Shown: piece after piece, positions 48,001 through 58,659 of the stretch | How positions within the stretch are numbered: position 1 is the first letter of the stretch | How the letters are laid out: every line of letters begins with the position of its first letter | NCBI GenBank assembly: GCA_037102815.1 | Contig: BTPP01000003.1 | Coordinates: 4,898,001 to 4,962,000 of the forward strand | Direction of reading: 5' to 3' | Length of the DNA: 64,000 nucleotides | From: Neurospora intermedia | Lineage: Eukaryota > Ascomycota > Sordariomycetes > Sordariales > Sordariaceae | Notes under the pieces: generated by a model | Seen by the model: the letters and a program-made list of their open reading frames with translations, nothing else | Told to the model about the DNA's origin: nothing | The model's database searches: none | Made by a program: the position numbers and the translations under genes

Positions 48001-50831
48001 CAGTTTAAAATCTGCGATGAGGTTGACATATCGAAGCTACATACCTACACCGCACTAACACTAACAGCCACGCGATGGCATGTGGGCAACTTGCTGATCG
48101 CTCCAGCTTTAGGGCCCAGAATCCGTAATCAGCAACTCTTCAGCGGGTCTCAAGCACTGATCGACAGGTACGATTGCCTCTTGCATGATGCCCTGAGCTT
48201 CACTCCACTTGTTGATTTACAGATCTGACGCTCCCCACACTCGTCGGCATCCTGTTCATCCTTTTGAGCCTCAATCCAGAAACAACGGCAAACTTTCCGG
48301 GTCCGCACCTAATAACTGTACTTTATGCAAACACAGCTCCCGGCACTCTGGGCGCTTTTTAGTTTCTTTGGATACGAGAAAAAGGCCTCTTGACGGTGAC
48401 ACTCAATGCAACTCATTACCCCTCCATTTTCATCTCGGGCCTTCGACAATGGTCGCTTCTCCTGAGCTACGCATCTTCACAAAGCAACCCAAGCCGGACA
48501 ACCCCCCCTGCCTATGGAACCCTGGTGCACCCCATGTTCATCCATTCTGCACGTTTCCCGAGAGGGACTAGAAATTCAACACCATCCTCAAAATGGTCGA
48601 CTCTCAGACCTCCAAACTCAACCTTCTCCTCGGCAGACGGTGGCTGAGCTTCTGGGCGGTTTCAGAACTGTCTATGGCTTCGCTCATCACATCCGCACAT
48701 GTTTTGCAAAGATACGCTTTTGGACTACTGGGAATCTCGTGGCATTCAGCTTCCTGCGCATTGGTTTTCCGGTCTGTCGGTAACCATCAAGTCCTTGCTT
48801 CCCTGCTCTCCGTCGGACGACATTCGATTTGAACCTCATCAGTCTACAGTCTCTCAAAACCAGACAGTTCTCGACTCCCCGAGGGTTCAGCCATTCCTGG
48901 ACCTTTGATGCAAATTTTGCATCCCTTACACTTCGCAACCTTCACGCCCATCTCATACTTCTCACTGAATTGGATTCTTTCCTGCCATTCGTCGCAACTT
49001 TTCTCAACACCAATTACTGGAAGCTCTTCTTTCCCGCCATTGGTCTCGAGACGGCTTACAGGAACGAATAAACTTCTCTCGAACCGGCTAGACTCCCAAG
49101 TCAGATGCGCACATGATGATCAGGCATGAACGGCAGATCTCCAGAGGAGTCGTTTCAAAGGCCCCTTGTTTCAGATGTGCTCCACATTCAAACCAGCCTT
49201 TTTCTATGTTTATATCTTTTAACCTACTATCCGAATTGAGCCCCTCTCCGGAATTTGGGCCGTCATCTCTTCGCGGGGCCGGGCAAATTCCGTGTGCTAG
49301 CTGTCATAGTAACCGGAACATTTGACACCGAATTCGGCCACGGACATCGACGGGGCCGAGGGTAGTCTCCTCCGGATCCACACTTCACGATGTCTACCCA
49401 ACATTTTCGCAAGACTGACCGTTTTTGGAGAAACAGTGATGGCCAAGACACTTTGAGTTATCTCCCGAAGAGAATTTTTGTTGACTGATTACGTCTATAT
49501 CCTATTGCTCAGCGGGCATATTGCCATTTTCACCCAGCTATCACAGACAGCTTCACCTCCCTTACATCCATACGTCCTCTCCTGTCAGCTCCAAAATTCT
49601 TGACGAGCAATCGCGACGCCGAGATCTTCCAGTTTTTCGGCCCACATCACTTTGTCTTTCTGGAAGTGCACTACTGATCACAGACTGGTTCTGGGTTATT
49701 GAATGGCAGTTGCCACAGTCCATTGACCTCGCGTCGGCTTCATACAGTTCACACGAGCGGCAGAGTACTATGTACACCGGTCTCAACGATGCTCTTCTTT
49801 CTTTTATCTCATTTCCCAAGGGGCAATGTTGAATGCGGCTCACTTCCCCGCCTACAAACGCAGTACATAGTCCAGATCATTCGGACCTCAATCACTTCGT
49901 TTAGTTCGAACCAGGTTTGAGAAGGATGCTGGTGTCGGCCATCAGATTGCAGCGGCGGAGGCGGCTGCGGCAGAGTGAAGGCGGCGAAGTGACAGCGGTA
50001 GAGTGACGGCGAATAGCCGCGGGGCAACGTCAAATAGCAAAGTGGCAGAGTAAACTTTTCCCTTGCTCCCGTGTAGAGTGGGGAGTGGTCATGCTGTTCA
50101 AAAGTGAAGATGCTTTCTAGGGCTACTGGAGGTACTGAATACCAAGATTGGTTAGTATTCTCATATTCGTTTCTGCAGGTGTCTTTGGGCACTGGGATGA
50201 TCATGTGGTTTTGAGTCGTGGAGGATACACATTTCACTAACGATGACCGAGTTCACACTGGAAATGGGAGTTAGGGCAGATCAAACAAAGGACATGCACA
50301 GCATGAACTCCCATTACTCGAGTCCAGATCACCAAAGCTGCATAGTCACGAAAAGCTTGTTGACATTTCTCGGTTTCACAGATTTTCAGGATAGTCTGAC
50401 CAGCAGCATCACTTGCTTCCTCACCTAAGTTTCCAGCCCAATCACAGGATGGCAGTCAATGACATTTTGTCAACCTGAATTGAGAAGCAGGAGTCACCAA
50501 GCCACAACGAAAGGAGTGCATATCTGGTGATCCAATCGGATCCTCACGTTGGTTGTGATGTTTCTAGTTGGTTGGGTAAAAAACCTCATATGTACGGTAC
50601 AAGATGAGAATTTTCCATCTTATGCTGGCAAGGCGAACCAACGACCATCGTTTTGTCCATTTTATTCCGTCTTGGCTCTGATTTCAAACTTCTAGAACTT
50701 TCATCATGACGCCTCATGGTTTCGTACATATAACTTGAACCAGCCCTCTGAGGGATGCATATATAATCTTCAAAGTTCAACGACTGGACGGTTGCTTACA
50801 TGAGTCATGTTTCTACACCGGAATAGATCGC

Positions 50832-50836
<5 letters not shown>

Positions 50837-50875
<39 letters not shown>
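50837..50875. repeat. Poly(T) tract, T39
   Basis: Thirty-nine uninterrupted T residues downstream of the minus-strand gene that ends at 51006, so on the transcript strand it would be poly(A). Confidence 0.9.
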
Positions 50876-50942
50876 CCTTCCAGGGCGTCGCCCCTTCCCT
50901 CCTTCCCCTCCACCACTCCCCCAGGTATCAATGGCACCTTCC

Positions 50943-50970
50943 CTACCTACCTACCTACCTACCTACCTAC
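50943..50970. repeat. (CTAC)7 tetranucleotide repeat
   Basis: Seven tandem CTAC units, the longest example in the window of the ACCT/AGGT word family that is scattered through the spacers. Confidence 0.9.
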
Positions 50971-51005
50971 CCTTTCACCACTGCTCCCCTAATATCGGCT
51001 CCCTC

Positions 51006-53033
51006 TCATTCCCCTTTCCCTTTCCTTTCCCCACCTTCCTTCCCGACAACCCCCGCAGACAACTGCTCAAAAACCGACGCTCCGAGTCCAGACCCACTAT
51101 CACCCTCGTCACCATCATCAGATTGCTCCGGTTTATTGATATAGATATCCTCATTCAAAGCTTGAAGACGTGGCGTGCGTCTTAACAAGCGGGGCGTGTT
51201 TCTACCAACGTGGTTTGGGCTGGGGCTCGGGTTCGGGTTCGGGCTGGAGTTGGTGGTGGTGGTAGTGGTGAGCACGAGCTGGTTGAGACCGAGCTGTGTG
51301 ATGTTGCTTGTGGTTCTTCTTCTTCCACTTGTGGCGCCTGCCGCTGGTGCTCGTGATAATGATGATTGTTCTCTCCAATATGAGTGAATTGACTGGGAGG
51401 GAGTGGAGATGGAAAAGTTTTCCCATGATTGGATTGATTGTGTGGGGGCGGGGTTTGCGGCGGGAGTGATGCTGGGAGTGATGCTGGGAGTGATGCTGGG
51501 AGAAGAAAAATGGACTGGGGCAACACTGGGGGTAACTTGTGAGGCAGTGGAAGGTTGTTCTTGCCCGTCCCCATGCCGAGAGGGGGTGCGAAGGGCTTGT
51601 GATGGGGAGGTTGAGAGGGTAGCAGAAGACCCCAAGCTGTTAGTGGTGTTGATGCCAGCAGCTACGGAGAAAGGTGTAGCAGCATTATTCAGCGGCCCAA
51701 TGGCAGCGCCGATGCTTGCGTTAGCGATCAAATCATGAGCGGATGTACACGGCGTTTTGTCTTCTTCTTCTGACTCTTGTCCGTTATGAAGTCGAGCCAA
51801 GTTGCTCTTCGTCAGACGTATGGAGCCCGTCAAAGGCATGCTGAAATTGATGGGTGCTTGTCTCCCCGGAGAAAGGTGCGTAGTCTTCTTAGCGACTGGG
51901 GACTGGCCAGCGGCGGTAAGTCCGGAAGTTGACCCGGAAGATGGCTTGGATGACAGTTCCTTGGAAGGTCTGGACTTGGTAAATTGCGAGGAGCGCTCCT
52001 CGAGGATCTCTGAGAGTTGGTGGTAATCGTAGATATATAGGTCTTCAACGCTGAAGGCGGGAGACTCGAGCTGGAGGTCGCCGGTTATGTTGGCCGTGTC
52101 ATTCTGTTCGGCAACGATGTTTTCGTTGACATGAAACTTTTCATGGTCGTCCTTGTCGTATTCTCCTTTGACCACACGGGCGAGATCGGTCTCCCCGCTG
52201 TGGGTACGGGAAAGGCTAGATTGGTGCTCGGTAGCAGAGGCAGCGAGTCTTGTCAAGACGTTATGATACGACGCGACCAGCGCTCTATTGGTGATTCTCT
52301 CGGTCTCATCTTCCTCCGTAGCAGCATCCTTCTGAGACCCAGTCCCAAACTGCACATCCCTCCGCTCACCAACTTCCTCTTCCTCTGCCCGCTCCTCCTT
52401 TTCCCACTCCTTCTCCCTCTCCTCAAGCTCCCCTCGCCACTCCCTCTTCTTCCTCCCCTCCTCAGCCCACATAATCGTCTTCCACCTGATATCCTCCAAC
52501 TTCTGAATCCCCTCTCCCACATCCTCCCCTGCAAACGGCACGAGTCTTCCCAACATGATAATCTCCCCTCTTCCCACCCTCGGATCCTCCACGTACTCCG
52601 TCCCCCCGTCAAAGATAATCTTCCCAGGCACGCACTCCGCATCCACCGGCTCGCTCCAACCACGGACATTCTTGTACTTCTAATACTTGAGAATGACCTG
52701 GTCGTCGCGAGTGTCGTCGGACTCGGCGGAGGGCGCAAACCCGGCGCTGCGGTAGTAAGCCTGGCAGCGACAACAAAAGCCGAAGCGGGTTTCGGTGAAG
52801 TAGGGATGTGGTGGCCGGCAGGAGACCGGTTGGGTTGCAGGGAAAATGAGGCGAGTGAGCCGTGAGCAGATATAGATTTTGGAGACAAGGGCGCCAGTGC
52901 CGGTGTCGCTACCGCTTGGGGCTGAGGGTGAGGCCTCGAGGTCATTAGGGATCTCGCGCTGTCGCTGGCAGAGGCGAATGCCGGAGGATTGGTGGCCGCA
53001 GACGGTGTAGAGCTTGCGCTTTTCGAGACACAT
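51006..53033 (-). CDS. Uncharacterised Cys-containing protein; frame interrupted by one in-frame TAG
   Basis: From the ATG at 53033 the frame is open for 117 codons, meets a single TAG at 52682-52680 (codon 118), and then stays open in the same frame to 51006, 676 codons in all including both stops. The first part has paired cysteines and a CGH motif (MCLEKRKLYTVCGHQSS; FGFCCRCQAYYRSAGF), which may bind zinc. The second part continues KYKNVRGWSEPVDAECVPGK, then an acidic coiled coil (REWRGELEEREKEWEKEERA), a Ser/Thr/Pro-rich low-complexity region with SITP repeats (DNA 51463-51500), and an acidic tail. The coherent protein character on both sides indicates one gene. No GT..AG intron of normal size removes the TAG in frame. 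It may be a nonsense allele, a read-through stop or a sequence error. Function unknown. Confidence 0.6.
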
Positions 53034-54182
53034 TGTGATGTTGGTGATGGGCTGCCTGGTGATTGTTGGTTGAAGGTGTGTAGTGGAGAAGTCGGTGGAC
53101 TAGGTGAGTGTCAAAAGCGTGAAGCTCTAGAGTTTGGTGAAGGAGGAAACGAATTGGGAGGATTAGAACTCTCGAGTGAGTCGGCTTTATACAGTCGTTC
53201 GAGCGAGAGTCTAACCGGTGAGCCATCACCAGCCGTTTGTTTTTGCGTGATGAAAGGCACGGGGTTCAGTGAATGGGACGATACGAAGACAAGTCTTCAA
53301 TCGTACATCCAACCGAGATTTAATCCCCGGCTCCCGATACTTCATCAGTTGCATTCTTGAGAAATGGGTACCCCAGTGATTTCGGATAATTTAGGCCAGG
53401 AAACGTTCTTCTAGCCATCGTGATGCATCAGATATGCTTCAATGAAGTAAATCCGCCTAGACAAGAGCAAACCCAAGAATGGCAAGAACCTGGAACTCAA
53501 GGCTTTGTAAAATATGGCTATAATGATCGGAACCTTGACACGAGTATATCTTCCAGTTATCTAAACGTAAGGGGCTTTTTGAGAAATATATTAGCGACAC
53601 AAGTCGAATGCCAACGGAGCAGACGTTCGGTTAAATGAAAATAGGTAATCTTCGATCTGTTAATATATTGTTCTCTCGCAATATTTCGAAAACAAACTAT
53701 GACGGCAATGGTTCGCTTACAACAGGTGCCTACAGTTTAAGGCCAGGAAGCTTTCGCGATGTTTTTAATTTCATGCTTGTCATTGTAGAAGTAGTCTTGC
53801 AAGGGCGAAATATGGACTTGATTTTCATTTTTTTGCTTCAATGATGATTGAGACCATCCCCAATGCCCTACTTCTTACCCTGAAACACGTTTAGGCTTGG
53901 AACCCATCTTATATAGAGGCCGATATTAGCCTGTCCCAAATAGCATAGCTTACTCACATGTTCCGTGAATCAGGCCTAGTTATTGCTCATGATATATGAT
54001 TCATTAGTTGACCACAGACTGCCCATAATGTTGGCCGGAGGAAGTCGATTCCAGTCACCTCAAATTGAGTCATACGTTAGTAACGCTTTGACATTGGTAT
54101 ACCCAACATGGAATCGCAAAGTGTCCATGATATTTTTCCTCATATTACCCACCCCCTCTGACACCAGCTTCACACGTTAGAC
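53034..54182. other. Spacer, AT-rich in its right two thirds
   Basis: The first ~350 bases are the leader and promoter side of the interrupted gene. From about 53400 to 54160 the sequence becomes clearly richer in A/T and in TA dinucleotides than its neighbours. It has no frame above 72 codons. I cannot identify a parent element; a decayed, RIP-mutated remnant is possible but not shown. Confidence 0.4.
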
Positions 54183-56132
54183 TTACTGCCCACCTTGCAG
54201 CCGCCTAATCCTCTCCTCCGCCGCCCTCGCTCTCCTCTCCCTCTCCAGCCTCATCTTCATTTCCGGCGTCAACCCCTTCGCCTCCTCTTCCCTTCTTTCC
54301 TGCGGCGTCAGCTTCATCGCAGCCGCCAACACACTGCCACCAGCCTTCTTCCCATTCTTTGTCGCATCAACCTTTGGTCCCTCCTTTTTCAACCTCTCCT
54401 CCTCAGCCTTCCTTCTCTGGTCTTCCTTTTCCTTCGCTTCATTCTTTTCCCTCTCCGTCCTCTTCAGCGCCTCGTCCCGCGATAGCGCGACGGGGACCCT
54501 GGCGGCTTCCCAATCCCATGCTTCCTCACCAAGCTCCGAGCGGGCAACGCGGAAGGCGTCACGGGTGGCGCGGTCGCCGGCAAGCTCGAAGGCAGTCCTA
54601 CCGTCGCCGTTAGGGATGGTAGGGTCCGCGCCGGCGCGGGTGAGGAGACCGGTTACGAGCGGCGCCGAGTTTTGGGATACGGCCAAGTGAAGGGGCGTTG
54701 GAGTATGGTGGTCTGCTGGGAAGAAGCGGAATTCCTTGAGGGAGATGTCGTTTGTGCTGAGGTAGGATAGAAGGGCGGGCACCTTTGAGCGCTTGACCAG
54801 GGCCTGGATCTGTTGAGTGTGCAAAAGGAGCGTCTCCTCTTCTTCTGAAAGTTTTGGTTTTGAAGCCGCAGCTGGCTTAGGGCTCTTCGGTCTCTTCGGT
54901 GACTCGGTAGTCGGAGCGGCTGCCTCGGGGACGATCTGTCGTACTTTCAGCCTGGTAAGCTCGATAAAGGCGCGCATCAGCTCGTTCTGGGTGGCTCTCC
55001 GGGTCATGAATGGGAACCCACGGATGCGGGGGTCGTTCGCCCGCAGCACCTGTCCATCGTAAGGGCCGAACAATGTCCTCCTGTTGGTTAAGCCGGTGGC
55101 GCGGATGAAGAGCAGGTCGGATGTGTCGATTAGTCCCTTCCACTCGGCCAACAGCCCGCGAACATCCTCGACGAGAGCCTGCTCGTTGTATCGACGGAGG
55201 TTAGCACCGGCTGAGTGGGCGGCGCCTTTGGCGTTGTCGTTGGCGGATTGCGAGCCACCCTGCTTGCGACGAGTAGTGTACCTGTGGAAGGTCTTGTGCA
55301 CCAGGACGACGGCTTCCTTGTTGAGAGGTCCGGTAGTTCCATGCTTCGTCTTTCGTGGGTTTAGCGAGACAACCATGGCGGCAAAGTGTCCGCCGCCAAT
55401 CATGCACATAAAGATGTGCTTGCCAGTGTAATTCGGTGGGATGTCGTTGGCGTCCTTTGGCGGTTTGCCCATGGTGATGGGTGCCAGTTGCCTGGACTTG
55501 ATAGCGTCCAAGATAGCGTCCTCCTTCTTCAGCTCTTCTGGGGTGAACATGGCTTTGTAGACACCATAATAAGAATTTTCGGGTAACTTCGGGGAGCTGA
55601 ACCAGAGCAATGGTTGCGATCCGTTTGACGACTTCACTTTGTCCCCGTCATTCTCACCATCATCGCCACCCTCCTTTGCCATTTTCCCTACAATGTTGGC
55701 CTGCTTCTTCAAGAGGGCAGATAGCATACTTGAATCCTTGTCCTGCCCCTCTTCTTCATCCTCGCTGTCTGATGAGTCGGAACCTGAAATGCTTTCGTCG
55801 AGATTGTTGACGAGCTCCTCAAACTTGGCCTCGGTTACTGGCGAGAGGCCGTTGAGTTTCTGTTTTAGGTTGTAATGGTGAAAATCGGTCTTCAAGTGAC
55901 TCCGTTGTTCCTGGACGTTGTCGAACTTGAGGCTGCATAGTGAACAGCTGGCTTGAGACCCTGATGCTGTGGGCTCAGATGCTGTGGTATCGGTTGTCTG
56001 CTTGGCGCTTTCGTCGACTGGCTCGACTGTAATGTCCGCATCTGACTTGAGGGCAATCGTGTTCAGGATGTCGGTGTCGATGTCGTATAGATAGACGGGC
56101 CTCCGTTGGAGGTCTTCCTGTTTGCTGGCCAT
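54183..56132 (-). CDS. VMS1/ANKZF1 peptidyl-tRNA hydrolase of ribosome quality control
   Basis: Releases nascent chains from tRNA on stalled 60S ribosomes and binds Cdc48/p97; the yeast protein also moves to damaged mitochondria. One exon, 649 residues from the ATG at 56132. Domains in order: a C2H2 zinc finger with C63, C66, H79 and H85 or H86 (CSLCSLKFDNVQEQRSHL); the eRF1-like VLRF1 release domain at about 170-395, with GKHIFMCMIGGGHFAAMV and the catalytic glutamine loop RRKQGGSQSAND (Q295); ankyrin repeats at about 475-530 (TPTPLHLAVSQNSAPLVTGL; NGDGRTAFELAGD); a Lys/Glu coiled coil; and a C-terminal VCP-interacting motif (RERRARAAEERIRRLQ). All key motifs are present and length is normal for the family. 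It is divergent from the small membrane protein gene at 57277, with 1.1 kb between the starts. Confidence 0.95.
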   Translation of the reverse strand: MASKQEDLQRRPVYLYDIDTDILNTIALKSDADITVEPVDESAKQTTDTTASEPTASGSQASCSLCSLKFDNVQEQRSHLKTDFHHYNLKQKLNGLSPVTEAKFEELVNNLDESISGSDSSDSEDEEEGQDKDSSMLSALLKKQANIVGKMAKEGGDDGENDGDKVKSSNGSQPLLWFSSPKLPENSYYGVYKAMFTPEELKKEDAILDAIKSRQLAPITMGKPPKDANDIPPNYTGKHIFMCMIGGGHFAAMVVSLNPRKTKHGTTGPLNKEAVVLVHKTFHRYTTRRKQGGSQSANDNAKGAAHSAGANLRRYNEQALVEDVRGLLAEWKGLIDTSDLLFIRATGLTNRRTLFGPYDGQVLRANDPRIRGFPFMTRRATQNELMRAFIELTRLKVRQIVPEAAAPTTESPKRPKSPKPAAASKPKLSEEEETLLLHTQQIQALVKRSKVPALLSYLSTNDISLKEFRFFPADHHTPTPLHLAVSQNSAPLVTGLLTRAGADPTIPNGDGRTAFELAGDRATRDAFRVARSELGEEAWDWEAARVPVALSRDEALKRTEREKNEAKEKEDQRRKAEEERLKKEGPKVDATKNGKKAGGSVLAAAMKLTPQERREEEAKGLTPEMKMRLERERRARAAEERIRRLQGGQ

Positions 56133-57276
56133 ATTGTGGAATGTGATGAGGAAAAGTGAGCGTTACTGGCGTCTGGGAGAGGGGACGATGGCTGCTTCTG
56201 GTGATGAGTGGAAGCAAAGAGTTTTTGAGACGGCGAGTGGTCGTGAATGGGGTGCCCCTCAGTTATAAACCTTATTCGCAAATCGATTGTCGGGTCACCG
56301 TTCGATGCTAATGTTGATGTTGGCCGTGACGGGCTTGAACGCTATGAGACGTCAACTGTAAAGTTCCCTGGCAAGCATCAGTGGGGCATTCTTATCGCGC
56401 TAGACATCGTTGGCCGATAAGAGTCATCTCGGGTGACGTACCTCTACCGATCCGATCGAAGTCACAGTTTGACCCTAGCGCACCGCCACAAGCTCCAGTA
56501 ACAAAAGCGATACTGTTTGAGACTGTCTTGCTCTTCGTGAGCTCTCTCAGGAAAATCCGGAAAGGTTTGGAAAAGAAGAGAAAACAGTTTTAAGCCGTAG
56601 CCCAACGGGGTTGATACAAATATATGTACTGCGAGCTGCGAGGTACCTTTGGATTATTGTCCAACTGAGCCCTAACCCTGACCAGCTTGTTGACCTAATT
56701 CTTGTCACCTTGGTACCTATTCACCGGACACTGCGTCTCAGTCGGACATTTCAGTTTTAACGCACTACCGGTAAAATGATGCTGCATAGTAAACGGACTT
56801 CGATATGTGCAATGGATACGACGTCTGTTCCAGCGCGATGCAAGTGAAGAACGTACTAAAGCGCATCACATATGTATTTTGGTTTATTCTAGTAGGCTTC
56901 CCGATCCAAAAAGGAATAATACAATCTAGATCGACTGGATCCAAGCAATGCCAAGTGCAGCTGTTCCACTCGTCTTCTCGCTTGAATGCTGCCTACCCTG
57001 AACAACAATCAAAAAAAGAGGAGGACCCTGATGGACAACAAGCAAGGGGAGGAGGCGACTGGCAGTTTTGTTGTCCGCGAAACACTGACACCAGGAGAGT
57101 AGATATTAAGCGTCGGACTACATCACAATACCTCTCTCTCATCTTACATTTTTTTCACTTTCAGAAAGCTTCACATACCTCGCGTGGCCCTGTGTAGCTT
57201 ATTGCATTATTCATTCATCTTCACACTCACCGTCGGGCACCCGTACACATTCCCCTCCGCCCCTAAAATAAACAAA
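56133..57276. other. Divergent promoter region between VMS1 and the small membrane protein gene
   Basis: About 1.1 kb between two start codons facing away from each other. It should hold both promoters. The stretch 56600-56960 is richer in A/T. The last 150 bases before 57277 are C/T-rich. No gene or clear regulatory word was recognised. Confidence 0.45.
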
Positions 57277-57973
57277 ATGGCCTCCCAACTACCCCCTTTC
57301 CCACGCTTCGTCTTTACGAAATTCGAGCCTCTCTCACTGTATGCATATACCTCGCTCCCTCTCATCACATCTTCTTGGACCAAAAAACAAACAAACACTA
57401 ACACCTTCCTTCCCGCGCGTCTAGACTATCCGGCTTCCTCCCCGCCATCCTTTCCCCCGATTGGTTCACCCACGAACAACTCACCCATCCCCCTTCCTCT
57501 TCACCTCTAATCGCCTATCCCACCGCCAGCCGCACCACCACCCGCCAACTAGGCAACATGTACTTCCTCGCTTTTCTTGTCGGGGTAGGCGTGCTGTACT
57601 CCTCTTCGGAGCTCAGAGTCGTCAAAAACTACCTGATTGCTTTGTGGGTGGCGGATCTGGGGCACATGATGATCACGGCGGAGGCCCTGGGATGGGCGGG
57701 CACGATGGATGTGAGCGGGTGGAATGCCATGACCTGGGGGAATTTGGGAGTTACTGTGAGTTTTTTTTTCCGAATCTTTGAATTGTCATTTTTTCTTCTT
57801 TTTTTTCTGGCTTGAGGGGGGCATGGCATTGGGATTATTAGACAGTGAGTGATGACGGATGCTGACGAAGGCGTGTGCAGATGTTCTTGTTCCTGACGAG
57901 GTCGGCTTATCTACTGGGGCTGTTTGGGCCGGATATGCCGAGGGTTGTAAAGGGGGCGAAGAAGACAGAGTGA
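57277..57973 (+). CDS. Small multi-pass membrane protein, DUF7704-like, 161 aa
   Basis: Three exons, 57277-57338, 57425-57755 and 57881-57973, with introns of 86 and 125 nt, give 161 residues. Splice sites are GTATGC..TAG and GTGAGT..CAG and keep one frame throughout. The N-terminus MASQLPPFPRFVFTKFEPLS and the continuing LSGFLPAILSPDWFTHEQL block look like the fungal DUF7704 family as I remember it, a group of small integral membrane proteins of unknown function. Three to four hydrophobic helices follow: MYFLAFLVGVGVLYSS, VVKNYLIALWVADLGHMMIT and, across the last splice, VTMFLFLTRSAYLLGLFG. The tail is short and basic. The gene is convergent with the lipase gene, with about 690 bases between the stops. 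Confidence 0.8.
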
Positions 57974-58659
57974 GTAAGGGGAGATTATTTCGGCGAGCAA
58001 GAGGTAGTATGGTGATTATCTGTTATGTGGTGTCGTAGTAAACCCAACACCGGCAGCAAAGTTGAGAGTAGCATATGACAAATATGTTAGCCTGCTGACG
58101 GCGGTGACTTTCGTCTGTTCGATGACGAAGACTATAAGAGCGAGCAGCGTCGAGGAATGCAGGCGAGTCATGGAGAGAGGGATGGCATGGCGATCAGGCA
58201 GTTGAGATGCACGATTAGAGATACTGTACGATTCTACGTCGCTGCTATTTGCCCTCATTCATCATGTTCAGCATCGTGATTACCACTACCGTGTATGCCA
58301 CCCGGCAGCCATGGTCACCTGCACCAAGCAAATCACACGAACCACTACCGCTCCGGCTGTGGCCCCGGTTCCAAAGGTACTACCTCTTGATCGGACTCTT
58401 CCTCCAGTCCCTCAACGTCCCAGCTTCATCCGAGCTGCCTCCCGTCAAAGCAGCAAGTGGAACTTCAGCACCACTCGTAGTAATACCACCTACTGCCCTG
58501 CCTAAATGTCGTAAGGAAATTCCGCGATTAGTATCCGGCTCTTGTATAATGCAACTCGACCTGCATCAACATACATCCCGTATATAACAAAAAGGGGAGA
58601 GAAAGAACCATCAAAAGCATAAAATACATACAAACACGCTCGCACGCTTGCACGCAGAA
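57974..58659. other. Convergent 3' spacer
   Basis: About 690 bases between two facing stop codons, presumably two 3' UTRs. Short frames here have no recognisable domain. Confidence 0.5.

Larger units (their letters stand above)
45087..51005. other. 6-kb spacer between the CFEM protein gene and the interrupted frame
   Basis: The first ~500 bases should be the CFEM gene promoter. Beyond that, frames of 60-140 codons on both strands (for example 46477-46833, 48209-48571, 49809-50237) overlap and have no recognisable domain. A 39-nt poly(T) run lies at 50837-50875 and a CTAC/ACCT tetranucleotide run at 50943-50970, close to the 3' end of the next gene. I see no transposon termini. Confidence 0.45.

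Noticed and set aside
52665-52700. Removing the TAG at 52680-52682 as an 18-nt GT..AG intron
   Set aside because: Far below the size of fungal introns; all other introns in the window are 59 nt or longer. Longer GT..AG choices tested by eye shift the frame.
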